Shown here: positions 17,014 through 25,609 of the stretch, piece by piece | How positions within the stretch are numbered: the stretch's first letter is position 1 | Layout of the letters: the number at the start of each line of letters is the position of its first letter | Source: Azoarcus sp. | Lineage (GTDB): Bacteria; Pseudomonadota; Gammaproteobacteria; Burkholderiales; Rhodocyclaceae | Assembly: GCA_031285965.1 (NCBI GenBank) | Contig: JAITVD010000016.1 | Location: forward strand, 1-46,044 | Length of the DNA: 46,044 nt | Direction: 5' to 3' | The notes under the pieces: model-generated | Database searches by the model: none | Told to the model about the DNA's origin: nothing | The model's input: only the letters and a program-made list of their open reading frames with translations | Position numbers and translations under genes: made by a program

Positions 17014-17972
17014 AGCAGTTTCGACAATCCCTTGATTTCAAAATGCAACGCCCCGGTCGGGCAAGCATCCACGCATAAGCCGCAGCGCGTGCAGTCGGGG
17101 CCAAGCCCCGTTTGCGGCACTGCGGCGCGGCCTTTGATGGTGACATCCAGCACGTGCGGAACGAGGCAGACTTTGCGGCAGTCGCCCTCGTGGAAACACG
17201 GCTCGACATGATAACTGACCCGCAAGGGGGAAATCGTTCCCACCGCGCCGTAAGTCAGCCCAATCGGGCAGACATAGCGACACCACGCGCGGCGCGACCA
17301 GAAAACCTCGAAGAGCAGCAGCAGGAACACCCAGCCCAGCGCCAGCCCCGGCCCATAGATGAGCGCCCGCGACAGGATGCCGGTGGGCGAAAGCGTCTCG
17401 AACACCGTATAGCCCGTCACGAAGGCCAGCGCCGCAAACAGGAGCCAGAACACGGTGCGCGTGGCGCGGTGGAATGCGTGGTCGGACACGAGTTTGCGCC
17501 GAGCGAGCGCAAGATGGATTTTTTCCGTGAGTTCCGAGAGCAGGTGATAGGGGCAGACCCATGAGCAAAAACTGCGCCCGCCCAGCATCACCCAAAGCAG
17601 GAACACCGTGAACGTGCCAATCACGAGATTCACGATGATGTGCTTGTGCGCCAGCATCACTTGCAGCGCGGCATTGAGGTCAATGAGGTGAAAGCCCACG
17701 AAGCGCGAAGCCGTCAACGCGCCTTCAAGTATCTGGATGTCCAGCCAGAACGAGAGCACGAAAAGCAGGTTGGCCGCCACGAGCGCGATCCAGCGTCGGT
17801 TGCGCCATGTATGGTGCGGCTTTTGCCTTGCCTGTTCGTGCAGATGCGCCTTGATGCGGGAAGTGTCCGCCCGCTTGGCTTCCATAATTTCGCGCACTTC
17901 TTCGGAAACCTGTTCCGGCTTTTTGGGTTCCGCGCCCAGCATGAGCAGCAAGCCTTCCACGAAGCGGCGCAT
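17010..17972 (-). CDS. nosH: NosH/NapH-like membrane ferredoxin
   Basis: This 320-residue protein has several membrane spans and the NapH-type motifs CSWVCPYHLL and CRYVCPIGL. A C-terminal cluster-binding motif CTRCGLCVDACPTGAL and a Cys-containing segment CFHEGDCRKVCLVPH follow. In NapH-like proteins these pass quinol electrons towards NapG-like partners, here NosG, and on to periplasmic cytochromes. It starts one base after the nosG stop. The family is found in nos clusters of the atypical type, where NosR is missing. Length is normal. Confidence 0.85.
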   Translation of the reverse strand: MRRFVEGLLLMLGAEPKKPEQVSEEVREIMEAKRADTSRIKAHLHEQARQKPHHTWRNRRWIALVAANLLFVLSFWLDIQILEGALTASRFVGFHLIDLNAALQVMLAHKHIIVNLVIGTFTVFLLWVMLGGRSFCSWVCPYHLLSELTEKIHLALARRKLVSDHAFHRATRTVFWLLFAALAFVTGYTVFETLSPTGILSRALIYGPGLALGWVFLLLLFEVFWSRRAWCRYVCPIGLTYGAVGTISPLRVSYHVEPCFHEGDCRKVCLVPHVLDVTIKGRAAVPQTGLGPDCTRCGLCVDACPTGALHFEIKGLSKLL

Positions 17973-17973
17973 G

Positions 17974-18849
17974 TCAGCCCCCCTCCTCGCCCGCTTGCCA
18001 AAGCGCCCGCGTTTCGATTTCGATGGCGGCGGGTTCCGCCGGACAAATCATTTCGCATACGCCGCAGCCCACGCACTGCTCCCGCACCACGGGACGGAAA
18101 CGGCGGCTGCCGTCCGCGTCGGTAAAGGCTTCCAGCGAAATAGCGCCATCAATCGGGCATTCCGTGACGCACAGGTCGCAAAGCTCGCGCTCATACGGAT
18201 GGTCGCGCACCGGAATGGGATTCCAGCGGTCAACGTCCATGTAGCGCATCAGCCCTTTGAAGGCTTCCCCCCGCGCCGTGCCGGAAAATCCTTTGCCCTG
18301 CGCCGCGAGGCAGTTTTGCGGGCGTGTCAGCCGCGCCAGCCCCATGCGCTCCTTGAGGTTGATGGCCGGTTCCGGCTCGTTTGCCCTCGCCTTGAGCACG
18401 GGCGCTTTGGCCAGCCCCGCGCCTTCGCGCACCGGAAAAAAGTCGGGCTTGATGTAGGTCAGCGCCCCGGTGGGACACGCGAGAATACATTGCACCGCGT
18501 CGCAGGAAAAATCGCACGCCTGCTCACGCGCCGAGATATAAGGCACGCCGATGCCGTAGCCTTCCTCGATGCCGCCAAGCCGGATGGCGCTAACCGGGCA
18601 GACCTGCACGCATTGCCCGCATTTGATGCAGGAGGCGAGAAAATCTTTTTCATCGAGCGCCCCCGGCGGGCGCAGGCGTTGCCTGAACGCGAGCGCGACA
18701 GGCAAAAAACCCAGCAGCGAGGTTCCCGTAAGCGCCGCCAGCAACAGGGCGGAACGGATGAATTTGCGCCGCGCGCGGAGCGCCTTTTCGGGCGACATGG
18801 CGGGCTTGGGGCGGGCGGGCGGTTTCGCCTCTGCCTCGTTGGCGCTCAT
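17974..18849 (-). CDS. nosG: NosG/NapG-like periplasmic ferredoxin
   Basis: This 291-residue protein has an Arg pair before a hydrophobic helix (RARRKFIRSALLLAALTG), consistent with Tat-type export, and four iron-sulphur motifs (CIKCGQCVQVCP, CDFSCDAVQCILACP, CDLCVTECP, CVGCGVCEMICP). It resembles NapG and should form a quinol-oxidising couple with NosH. Its ATG overlaps the nosD stop (ATGA). All clusters look complete. The role as electron donor for N2O reduction is inferred from clade II nos clusters. Confidence 0.85.
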   Translation of the reverse strand: MSANEAEAKPPARPKPAMSPEKALRARRKFIRSALLLAALTGTSLLGFLPVALAFRQRLRPPGALDEKDFLASCIKCGQCVQVCPVSAIRLGGIEEGYGIGVPYISAREQACDFSCDAVQCILACPTGALTYIKPDFFPVREGAGLAKAPVLKARANEPEPAINLKERMGLARLTRPQNCLAAQGKGFSGTARGEAFKGLMRYMDVDRWNPIPVRDHPYERELCDLCVTECPIDGAISLEAFTDADGSRRFRPVVREQCVGCGVCEMICPAEPAAIEIETRALWQAGEEGG

Positions 18850-20237
18850 GGCTTCCCCTCCCGCCGGACTTTATCGAAACGCGGCTTTTCGTCGCGCAAG
18901 ATGAGGTCGGGCGAGGAAAACGGCGCGAGCCGTTCCAGAAAATCGAGCAGTTCCAGCACGGGCGAGGCGCGGAAGAAACTCGCCACCGGAAGCTCCATCC
19001 ATATCTGGTCAGCCCATGCGTAAGACTCATGCGGCGTATCGCCAATGCCGTCGCCATTGGCATCGAAGCCTTGGTAGCTGTCCCAGTAGTTGCCTTCCCA
19101 AAAATTCTTGCTCGGATTCCCGGTGCGCCCGCCGTAGCTCACGTCCGTGAGGTTGCCCTCGAAAACGTTCTCGCGCAGGTTGTTGCCGCCCGTCTCCGAA
19201 TTGAACAGGATGGCGATGCCGTTGTAGGCAAAGCGGTTGCCGCGCAACTCAATGGTCGAATCCGGCTCGAAGGGCGAGAGGTCGGAACCCACGCCGACGC
19301 CGCAATAGATGATTTCATTGTTTTCGATGACCACATCGGAGGCTTCCTTGAAGCCGATGCCCATCCCCGTCGCCCCGGTGGCATGCGAGATGACGTTTCC
19401 ACGCGCCGCGCCCCCGTGGGTATACATGAAGTAGATGCCCACCGCGTTGTCCCTGAAGTGGTTGTTTTCGACGACGTTGTTGTCCGCAAACATGAAATGC
19501 AGGGAATAGCGGCTGCGGCGGCCCGTGTTGCCGCGAAACACGTTGCGGTGCGAATACCACGCCACCATGTCGCGTGAATCGAGCACCTCGTTGCCTTCGA
19601 TAACGTTGTCGTTGCTGTACCAAAGGCGCAGGCCGTCGCCCCGCACGCCAAGGTCGGCGGGCTTGGAGCGGATGCGGTTCCCGCGCACGACAGTCTGGGA
19701 GGATTGTTTCAGGTCGATGCCGAACAGGCAGTTGTCGACGGTCAAATCCTCGATGACGTTGCGGTCTCCGCGCACGTCAAGGCAAGCGTCGTCCGTGTCA
19801 TGCGAGGAGCCGGAACCAGTGAGCCGCAGCCCGCGCACGACGGAACCGTCCGTGTTGAGCGCCATCACCGTGCCTTTGTCCCCCGCGTCGATGGTGACGG
19901 CTCCGCCCCCTTCGATGACGAGCGGCTTGTCGATGGTGACCGGCCCCGCGTAAGCGCCCGGCGGCGGACGCAAGACAGAACCCGCCGCCGCCGCATCCAC
20001 GAGCGCCTGGAACGGCTTCAGCCCATGAATGCGCGGGTCGCGCTCCGCCAGCGTCCAGACGGGCTTCGGGCGGTCTATGGTGACACGCGGCGCGTTCGTG
20101 CCGCCGCTGTTCCCGAACGTCGTGACCTGCCCGGTTCCCGTTGGCGGGAACAACATCACGAAGCAGGCAAACGCGAGAAAAGCGGCTCCCGCGCCTCCGC
20201 GCACAAATGAACTCGGCGCACAAGGCTGGCTTTTCAT
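18846..20237 (-). CDS. nosD: NosD, periplasmic NosZ maturation protein
   Basis: This 463-residue exported protein has a signal peptide (FLAFACFVMLFPPTGTG) and then a parallel beta-helix made of CASH-type repeats (NVIEDLTVDNCLFGIDL, NVIEGNEVLDSRDMVAWYSH, NVVENNHFRDNAVGIYFMYT). This is the NosD family. It works with NosFY to build the tetranuclear copper centre of NosZ. The ATG overlaps the upstream membrane-protein stop (ATGA). Length is normal for NosD. Confidence 0.92.
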   Translation of the reverse strand: MKSQPCAPSSFVRGGAGAAFLAFACFVMLFPPTGTGQVTTFGNSGGTNAPRVTIDRPKPVWTLAERDPRIHGLKPFQALVDAAAAGSVLRPPPGAYAGPVTIDKPLVIEGGGAVTIDAGDKGTVMALNTDGSVVRGLRLTGSGSSHDTDDACLDVRGDRNVIEDLTVDNCLFGIDLKQSSQTVVRGNRIRSKPADLGVRGDGLRLWYSNDNVIEGNEVLDSRDMVAWYSHRNVFRGNTGRRSRYSLHFMFADNNVVENNHFRDNAVGIYFMYTHGGAARGNVISHATGATGMGIGFKEASDVVIENNEIIYCGVGVGSDLSPFEPDSTIELRGNRFAYNGIAILFNSETGGNNLRENVFEGNLTDVSYGGRTGNPSKNFWEGNYWDSYQGFDANGDGIGDTPHESYAWADQIWMELPVASFFRASPVLELLDFLERLAPFSSPDLILRDEKPRFDKVRREGKP

Positions 20238-21217
20238 TCCCTCTCAGGCTCTTCGCGCAACTGCTTGCGGCGAATCAGCAGCGCCAGCCCCAGACAGACG
20301 AACACCAGCATCAGCAGGGCGTAGCCCCATGTCGGATAAGAATAGGTCGAAAACTGCGCCACCTTGCCCTCGCCGAACACCGTGGGCATGAAGGGCTTCA
20401 CCGTAAACGCGCCCCAAGGATGCAGGTTATGCCCGAAGAACCACAGCCAGCCCGCGTAGGTGACGAGGAAGAAAGCCGGGATGAACGCGGGCACGAGCGC
20501 CAGCAGCAATTGGAAGCGGCGTGATTTCATCACCCCCGCCACCACGACCGCCATGCTGGCAATCAGCCCAAAAATCACGCCCCGCGAAATGCTCCGCACA
20601 TTTTCCCCCCAGCCCGCGATGCGGTCTGGCTCCTTGAAGAACGTCCCGGCATCGCTGACATAGCGTTGCACCTGCTCATCAAGACGCCCGTTCACAAGCT
20701 GGTCGAAAATCATCCATACCGCCACCGCGATGAAGCCCGCGACAAGCAAAAGCACCCGCTCCCGACGCCAGGGAACGATGAACGCCACAATCATCACCGC
20801 GAAAAAGGCGAAGAAAAATTTCGCCAGAGGCCGTTCCACAGGCGCGCCCGTGCCAATCGGGAACATGCCGACGTAGTGGTTGATGGTGTTCATCTCATGG
20901 ACGCAATCCAGCCCTTGCGCGCCTTTGTCGACGTTCTTTTTCGCGTCGAGGACGGGATTCCAGCGTTCGGTCGCCTCCGAAATGTCGCCCTGGATAATCT
21001 CGCTTGCCATCCGCGTGCCAGCGGCAGCGGCCTTGCAGCCGTTCTGGACGCTGTCAAAGTGGAAGTGGATGCGGATGCCGTCCGGGAAAGCGTCCTTCGG
21101 GTAATTCGGCGCGGTGAGCGATACCCACCAAATCGGCGAAAAGTACGCGACGATCAGCGCCACCAGTGCCAGCAGCGCCAGCACACCCACGAACCTGTCC
21201 TGTTTCTTCATACCCAT
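20234..21217 (-). CDS. nosB: NosB-like polytopic membrane protein of clade II nos clusters
   Basis: This protein of about 327 residues has a hydrophobic span at the start (FVGVLALLALVALIVAYFSP), a periplasmic stretch with Cys and His residues (HFHFDSVQNGCKA, GLDCVHEMNTINHYVGMF), and then about five further spans. No cofactor motif of a known enzyme is seen. A membrane protein of this kind between nosZ and nosD is typical of atypical nos clusters, where it is called NosB; its function is not established. The start at 21217 (MGMKKQDR) avoids overlap with the upstream cytochrome; 21211 is nearly as good. It may bind haem or quinol, but that is speculation. Confidence 0.7.
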   Translation of the reverse strand: MGMKKQDRFVGVLALLALVALIVAYFSPIWWVSLTAPNYPKDAFPDGIRIHFHFDSVQNGCKAAAAGTRMASEIIQGDISEATERWNPVLDAKKNVDKGAQGLDCVHEMNTINHYVGMFPIGTGAPVERPLAKFFFAFFAVMIVAFIVPWRRERVLLLVAGFIAVAVWMIFDQLVNGRLDEQVQRYVSDAGTFFKEPDRIAGWGENVRSISRGVIFGLIASMAVVVAGVMKSRRFQLLLALVPAFIPAFFLVTYAGWLWFFGHNLHPWGAFTVKPFMPTVFGEGKVAQFSTYSYPTWGYALLMLVFVCLGLALLIRRKQLREEPERE

Positions 21218-21231
21218 CGCTGTTGCCGTTG

Positions 21232-21972
21232 TTATTTCTTGGCGGCCTTCGGCGCGCACATCGCGCCAGGCATCTTCAAACTCGCCTGATAGGCCGAAAT
21301 CGCCACCAGCATGTCATTCGTATAGGGCTTGATGATTTTCACCATGTCCGGGTTGGCGTTGCGGCGGCGGCCATCGCGGATTTCCGTCATCTGGCGCAGC
21401 AGGTATTTGTAATGCTGTCCGGCAATCACCGGATAGAACTTCGCCTTGTCGCCCTCGCCGTTCTTGCCGTGGCATTCAAGGCACTGCTTTTCGTAGAGTT
21501 CCTTGCCCTTCGCCACTTGCACCGCCGCGTCGGCTCCTTCGTACTTGCCGTGGTCAGGGGGAATGCACAAACCCTGAATGTAGGCGGACACGTCGGCAAG
21601 CTCCTGCGGGTCGGTCAGCACCACCGCGAACGGATACATCGTCGGGTTGTCGCGCAGCCCCGCTCGGATGTCGGCCATCTGCTTGATGAGCACCGTTGAA
21701 TGCTGCCCCGCAAGCTGCGGGAACGTGCCGTCGGGCCGCCCCGCGCCGGAGGGCAAGTGGCAAGCGCCGCACACTTCATAGGCTTCTTCGCCGTTGGCGC
21801 TATTGCCCTTGAGCTTGAGCGCCTCGATTTTTTCGCCTTCCTGCGCGTTCCACGTGTAATCCTTGCTTTCGATGCCCGCCGCTTTCGGCGCGGGCGGCCC
21901 GGCAAAGGCCGCGTTCATTGCCGCAAGGCTCACGGCGCCCAGCAGGGCAACAGACAAAAGGGTCGTTTTCAT
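21232..21972 (-). CDS. Dihaem c-type cytochrome (c4/c553-like)
   Basis: This 246-residue periplasmic protein has a signal peptide (MKTTLLSVALLGAVSLAAMN) and two haem c motifs, CGACH and CLECH, each followed by class I cytochrome folds (FPQLAGQHSTVLIKQM; YPVIAGQHYKYLLRQM). It probably carries electrons to NosZ. The ATG at 21972 is chosen because GGAGGA precedes it and it gives a standard signal peptide. An ATG at 21996 overlaps the upstream cytochrome stop (ATGA) and would add eight residues. Together with the monohaem protein it occupies the place of NosC proteins. Confidence 0.85.
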   Translation of the reverse strand: MKTTLLSVALLGAVSLAAMNAAFAGPPAPKAAGIESKDYTWNAQEGEKIEALKLKGNSANGEEAYEVCGACHLPSGAGRPDGTFPQLAGQHSTVLIKQMADIRAGLRDNPTMYPFAVVLTDPQELADVSAYIQGLCIPPDHGKYEGADAAVQVAKGKELYEKQCLECHGKNGEGDKAKFYPVIAGQHYKYLLRQMTEIRDGRRRNANPDMVKIIKPYTNDMLVAISAYQASLKMPGAMCAPKAAKK

Positions 21973-21992
21973 TGGGAGCAATCCTCCGGTAT

Positions 21993-22304
21993 TCATTTCA
22001 GCGTTTCCAGCCAGCCCGCCAGCGTTTTTATTTCCGCGTCATCTACAAGGTGCATGATGCCTTTCATCGCGGCAGCCTGCGCGTTGGCGCGCGCGCCGCT
22101 TTTGATGTCCTTCATCTGCTGTTCCGCGTAGGCCGCGCTCTGCCCCGCAATCTTCGGGTAATTGGGCAGCAGCGGTTTGTTCGCTTTCGCGCCGTGGCAG
22201 GCAACGCAGGTTTTTTCAACATACAGCGCCGCCCCGTCGGGTGCGGTAAAGGCCATTGGGAGCGCGAGCGCCCATAGGGCAGGCAGAGCCAATAATCGTT
22301 TCAT
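21993..22304 (-). CDS. Monohaem cytochrome c553-like protein
   Basis: This 103-residue periplasmic protein has a short signal peptide (MKRLLALPALWALALPMAFT) and one haem motif CVACHG. YPKIAGQSAAYAEQQM and a C-terminal Met-containing helix (MKGIMHLVDDAEIK) follow. It lies about 100 bases after nosZ on the same strand and overlaps the next cytochrome by ATGA. It most likely donates electrons to NosZ. The ATG at 22304 gives the signal peptide; longer readings start in sequence without a plausible leader. Confidence 0.85.
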   Translation of the reverse strand: MKRLLALPALWALALPMAFTAPDGAALYVEKTCVACHGAKANKPLLPNYPKIAGQSAAYAEQQMKDIKSGARANAQAAAMKGIMHLVDDAEIKTLAGWLETLK

Positions 22305-22402
22305 GACTTCCGTTCCTGTTCTTCTGGATGAACCTCCGCCATCTCCCGCATATAGCGCGCAGCCAGCAACGCTACACACGGGAGAGGGGAGGATTCATGA
22401 AC

Positions 22403-24697
22403 TCACTTGAGCTTCTTCGCGCCGTTCTGTTCTAGGTAGGTCTTGGCGCGCAAACCAATGTCGGCGGCTTTGACCTGGTACTGATAGACCTGCTCGGCCC
22501 AGAGATTGGCCTGGTCCCAGTCCTTCTTCGCGGCAGCGGCTTCATGCTTGGCTTTGGAATCGGGAATCTTGCCAAGCTGGTCGGTTGCGTCCTCGACCAT
22601 GTTCACCACGTCCGGGAAGTCCTTGTAGTTGGTGCTGGTGATGAAGCCCACCACCGAGTCGATGACCGCTTGCGTATCGGCAATCTTCTTCAGCGACGCC
22701 CGGTAATCTGCCTCGGTATAGGCGGCCTTCGCCGTTTCCTTCTTCACTGCGGACGGTTTCCAGCCCTTCGGCTTCACCAGCAGGTAGCCCTGCATTTCAA
22801 GGTGCAGCGCGGAACAGAACTCCGTGCAGTAGTACGGATACACGCCTTCCTTGTCCGCCTTGAACTTCACCGACGACGTTTTGCCCGGCTCGACCGAGGC
22901 ATGGACGTTGTAGGTCGACACGGTAAAGCCGTGCGTCTCGTCCTGCGCGCGCTCAAGGTTGGTGAGGTTGATCGTCACCTCGTCGCCCACATTCACCTCG
23001 ATGATTTCGGGCGTGATGTGCGAGCGGATCAGCGTGCCATATACCGAGACCTTGTTGCCGTTGCGCTCGATGCGCTCCTCGCCCGCGCGCACGGCGCTCG
23101 GGTGCGGCTTGTCGGTGCGGCTGTTCGTGCCGACCTTGTAGCGCACGCCCGGCTTGAGCTTGGAGGCTTCAATGGCCACGGCGTAGTGCGGCTCGCCCAG
23201 CGGCAGCGGCATGTCGTAGAGAAGCTGCATCTTGTCATTGCTGATGTCGATGAGCTGATGGTTCTGCGGATGCAGCGGCCCGACCGGATTGAAGCGGTCA
23301 ATCGACAGCTTGTTGAGCGCCACGAGGTAACGTCCCTTTGGGTCGGCGGCATCGCCTTCCATCGTCATCAGATGGCCGATGTTGTAGTGCACCGACAGTT
23401 TGTCGAGCACCTTGCCTTCGCAGAAATTCCACTTGGCGACCTGCGAATCAACATAAAGCGAGGTGTAGGCAACGCACTGCTTCGAGTCAAACTGCGTATG
23501 CAGCGGCCCCAAGCCCAGCGACACCTGCGTATGCAGCGCGTCTTTCAAGCCAATCACGGGAATGCCATACGGGTCTTTCGACTCAAATTTGCCCGACTTG
23601 ATTGCGGCCTGGATTTTGTCGAAGGAATAGACGGACACATGCGTATCCAGCTTGCCCGAGACGATGAGGAACTTGCCGTCGGGCGTCACATCCACGCCGT
23701 GCGGCGACTTCGGCTCGGGAATCAGGAAAAGGATGCCTTCCTTCACCGCCGTGTCCATCATCAGCACGTCGTGGCCGTTGATTTTCTTCGCTTTGCCCTG
23801 CGCCACGAGCGTAGCGGCTTTTTTCCAGTTGATGACGTGCAGATAGTCCGTGTCCTTGGCGGAACAGCCCGCCTCAAACGGCGGGCGTCCCTGCTCGATG
23901 CCGCCAACATAACGTTCGGAGCAGAAGGAATTCGTGAAAGACCAGCCGTCCGACGGCCCTTTGCCCGCGTCCGACAAATCCTGCGAATACGGTGGCAGTT
24001 CTACCGAGAAGGACTTCGCCGCGTCGATACGGCCTTCCTTGCGGTCAAACTTCCAGTACGTAATCCCGCCGCGATACTTCTCGTTGAACTCTTCCAGCGG
24101 ATAGAACTTGCGGTTCTCAAGCGGCGCGGCGTACTGCACCGTCTCAATCACGTATTCCGTATTGGGCGTCACGAACGCGCCGCCGTGGTCCGACTTGAAG
24201 ATTGGGTTCGACACGATCTGCTTGGTTTCAAAATCCCGCAGGTCGATGACGGCGATGCGAGGGTTCGCCTTGTCGTTGATGAAGAGGAACTGCCCGTCGT
24301 ACTGGCCGTTGGTTTCGGAAACCGCCGGATGGTGCGTATCCCCCCAAGAGATTTCCTTTCCGTCGATCCAGCCGCCCTTGAGCACTTCCTTTGATTCCTC
24401 GTCATAGCCGTAACCCTGCCACGGCTCGGGCGTGAACACCGCGAGGTATTTCAGGATGCGCATCGAAGGGATGCCGTAAATGATGACCTGCCCCGATTGC
24501 CCGCCGGAACTGAAAGCCACGAATTCATCCCGCTTGCCGGACGGCGTATACGTTTTGGCGGCGGACAAAAGATCCTGCTGGCTCAGCCCGCGCCGCTTCA
24601 TCACGTCCTGAAGGGATTCAGCGGCCATTGACGGCCCCGCCCAGAATGCCGCCGCCAGAAACACGGCTGTTGCTTTAAGTGCCACGCTTTTCATCAT
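22403..24697 (-). CDS. nosZ: Nitrous oxide reductase NosZ, atypical (clade II) type
   Basis: This 764-residue enzyme reduces N2O to N2 in the periplasm. The N-terminus (MMKSVALKATAVFLAAAFWA) is a Sec signal without twin arginines, which marks the atypical clade; clade I NosZ uses Tat. CuZ ligands are visible, such as DTHHP near residue 121 and GPLHTQF, HYNIGHLM and GEPHYAV further on. The CuA motif CTEFCSALHLEM lies near residues 622-633. The C-terminus is extended by a helical segment of about 100 residues. GAGGAGG precedes the start. It heads the nos operon. The 250 bases upstream hold its promoter, but I see no clear FNR box there. Confidence 0.95.
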   Translation of the reverse strand: MMKSVALKATAVFLAAAFWAGPSMAAESLQDVMKRRGLSQQDLLSAAKTYTPSGKRDEFVAFSSGGQSGQVIIYGIPSMRILKYLAVFTPEPWQGYGYDEESKEVLKGGWIDGKEISWGDTHHPAVSETNGQYDGQFLFINDKANPRIAVIDLRDFETKQIVSNPIFKSDHGGAFVTPNTEYVIETVQYAAPLENRKFYPLEEFNEKYRGGITYWKFDRKEGRIDAAKSFSVELPPYSQDLSDAGKGPSDGWSFTNSFCSERYVGGIEQGRPPFEAGCSAKDTDYLHVINWKKAATLVAQGKAKKINGHDVLMMDTAVKEGILFLIPEPKSPHGVDVTPDGKFLIVSGKLDTHVSVYSFDKIQAAIKSGKFESKDPYGIPVIGLKDALHTQVSLGLGPLHTQFDSKQCVAYTSLYVDSQVAKWNFCEGKVLDKLSVHYNIGHLMTMEGDAADPKGRYLVALNKLSIDRFNPVGPLHPQNHQLIDISNDKMQLLYDMPLPLGEPHYAVAIEASKLKPGVRYKVGTNSRTDKPHPSAVRAGEERIERNGNKVSVYGTLIRSHITPEIIEVNVGDEVTINLTNLERAQDETHGFTVSTYNVHASVEPGKTSSVKFKADKEGVYPYYCTEFCSALHLEMQGYLLVKPKGWKPSAVKKETAKAAYTEADYRASLKKIADTQAVIDSVVGFITSTNYKDFPDVVNMVEDATDQLGKIPDSKAKHEAAAAKKDWDQANLWAEQVYQYQVKAADIGLRAKTYLEQNGAKKLK

Positions 24698-24949
24698 TGC
24701 CCTCCTCGGGAAAATCTGACTCTCGTCCGATGAGTGCCGATACAGCGGAAAATCCGCTATCTACCCGGCATCACGCGCCATTCTGCGCCAATATGTCACA
24801 CAACAAACGTGGAAAACTACCGATTGGACGGGAAACCCAGAACCCCAGCCAGTCGCTTTATTCTGGGTCGGGGAAACCGATAAAAACAGGTGATGAAACC
24901 TGATAAATGCGCCAGAAATTGAGGGGGAGCGGATAGGATTATTCCTAGA

Positions 24950-25609
24950 TTACCCTTCCAGCAGCGGCGCGCCCCCTTCGATGAGCTGATGCTGAATGGC
25001 ATAGCGGACAAGCTCGGCGGTATTGGACAGCCCCATCCGCGCCTGAATAGTTGCCTTGTGGGTGCTGACGGTTTTCACGCTGAGCTTGAGCCGCCGGGCG
25101 ATTTCGGACACGCCAAGCCCCTGCACGAGCATGAGGAATATTTGGTAGTTGCGGTCGGTCAGCCGCTTGTGGGGCAGTTGCTCGCTGTTGCCCTGGAGCA
25201 TGTCGCGGGTCAAATCTTCGGCAACATCCTGAGTGATGAACAGCCCGCCCCCCGCAATTTTGCGGATGGCATCCACCAGCAGGGATTCTGCGTTGTCCTT
25301 GCAGAGGTAGCCCGACGCGCCCGCCTTGAGGGCGCGAACGGCATAAATGTCCTCTTTGTACATGCTGAGGATGAGGATAGGCAGGCGCGGAAATTCCGCC
25401 TTGACCTGCTTGATAAGCTCGATGCCATTTCGCCCCGGCATGCTGAGGTCGAGCACGGCGGAGTCCCATTGCCCGGCGCGAAGCTGCGCGATGGCCTCCA
25501 AACCGTTGCTGGCTTCCCCCGCCACGACGATGTCGCCCGCCTCGCTGAGGATGTGCTTCAGCCCAGCGCGCAAAATGTCGTGGTCGTCCGCGATGAGCAC
25601 ACGAATCAT
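24950..25609 (-). CDS. NarL/FixJ-type response regulator
   Basis: This 219-residue protein has a receiver domain (MIRVLIADDHDILRAGLKHI) with the phosphoacceptor Asp near residue 54 in VLDLSMPGRNG. It ends with a LuxR-type helix-turn-helix (GVSEIARRLKLSVKTVSTHK). The family normally has a Glu in LTxRE, but here the motif reads LTDRNYQIF. Its ATG overlaps the stop of the kinase gene (ATGA), so they are one unit. It ends 253 bases before nosZ on the same strand. Control of the nos genes is inferred from position. Confidence 0.88.
   Translation of the reverse strand: MIRVLIADDHDILRAGLKHILSEAGDIVVAGEASNGLEAIAQLRAGQWDSAVLDLSMPGRNGIELIKQVKAEFPRLPILILSMYKEDIYAVRALKAGASGYLCKDNAESLLVDAIRKIAGGGLFITQDVAEDLTRDMLQGNSEQLPHKRLTDRNYQIFLMLVQGLGVSEIARRLKLSVKTVSTHKATIQARMGLSNTAELVRYAIQHQLIEGGAPLLEG

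Noticed and set aside
22544-24394. A 616-codon frame on + opposite nosZ
   Set aside because: It is the complement of a certain, conserved nosZ gene in GC-rich DNA; its Arg/Val/His-rich product has no motif.
24698-24949. FNR or NarL site before nosZ
   Set aside because: I searched by eye and found only partial half-sites (for example TGAT repeats near 24890), not a convincing box.
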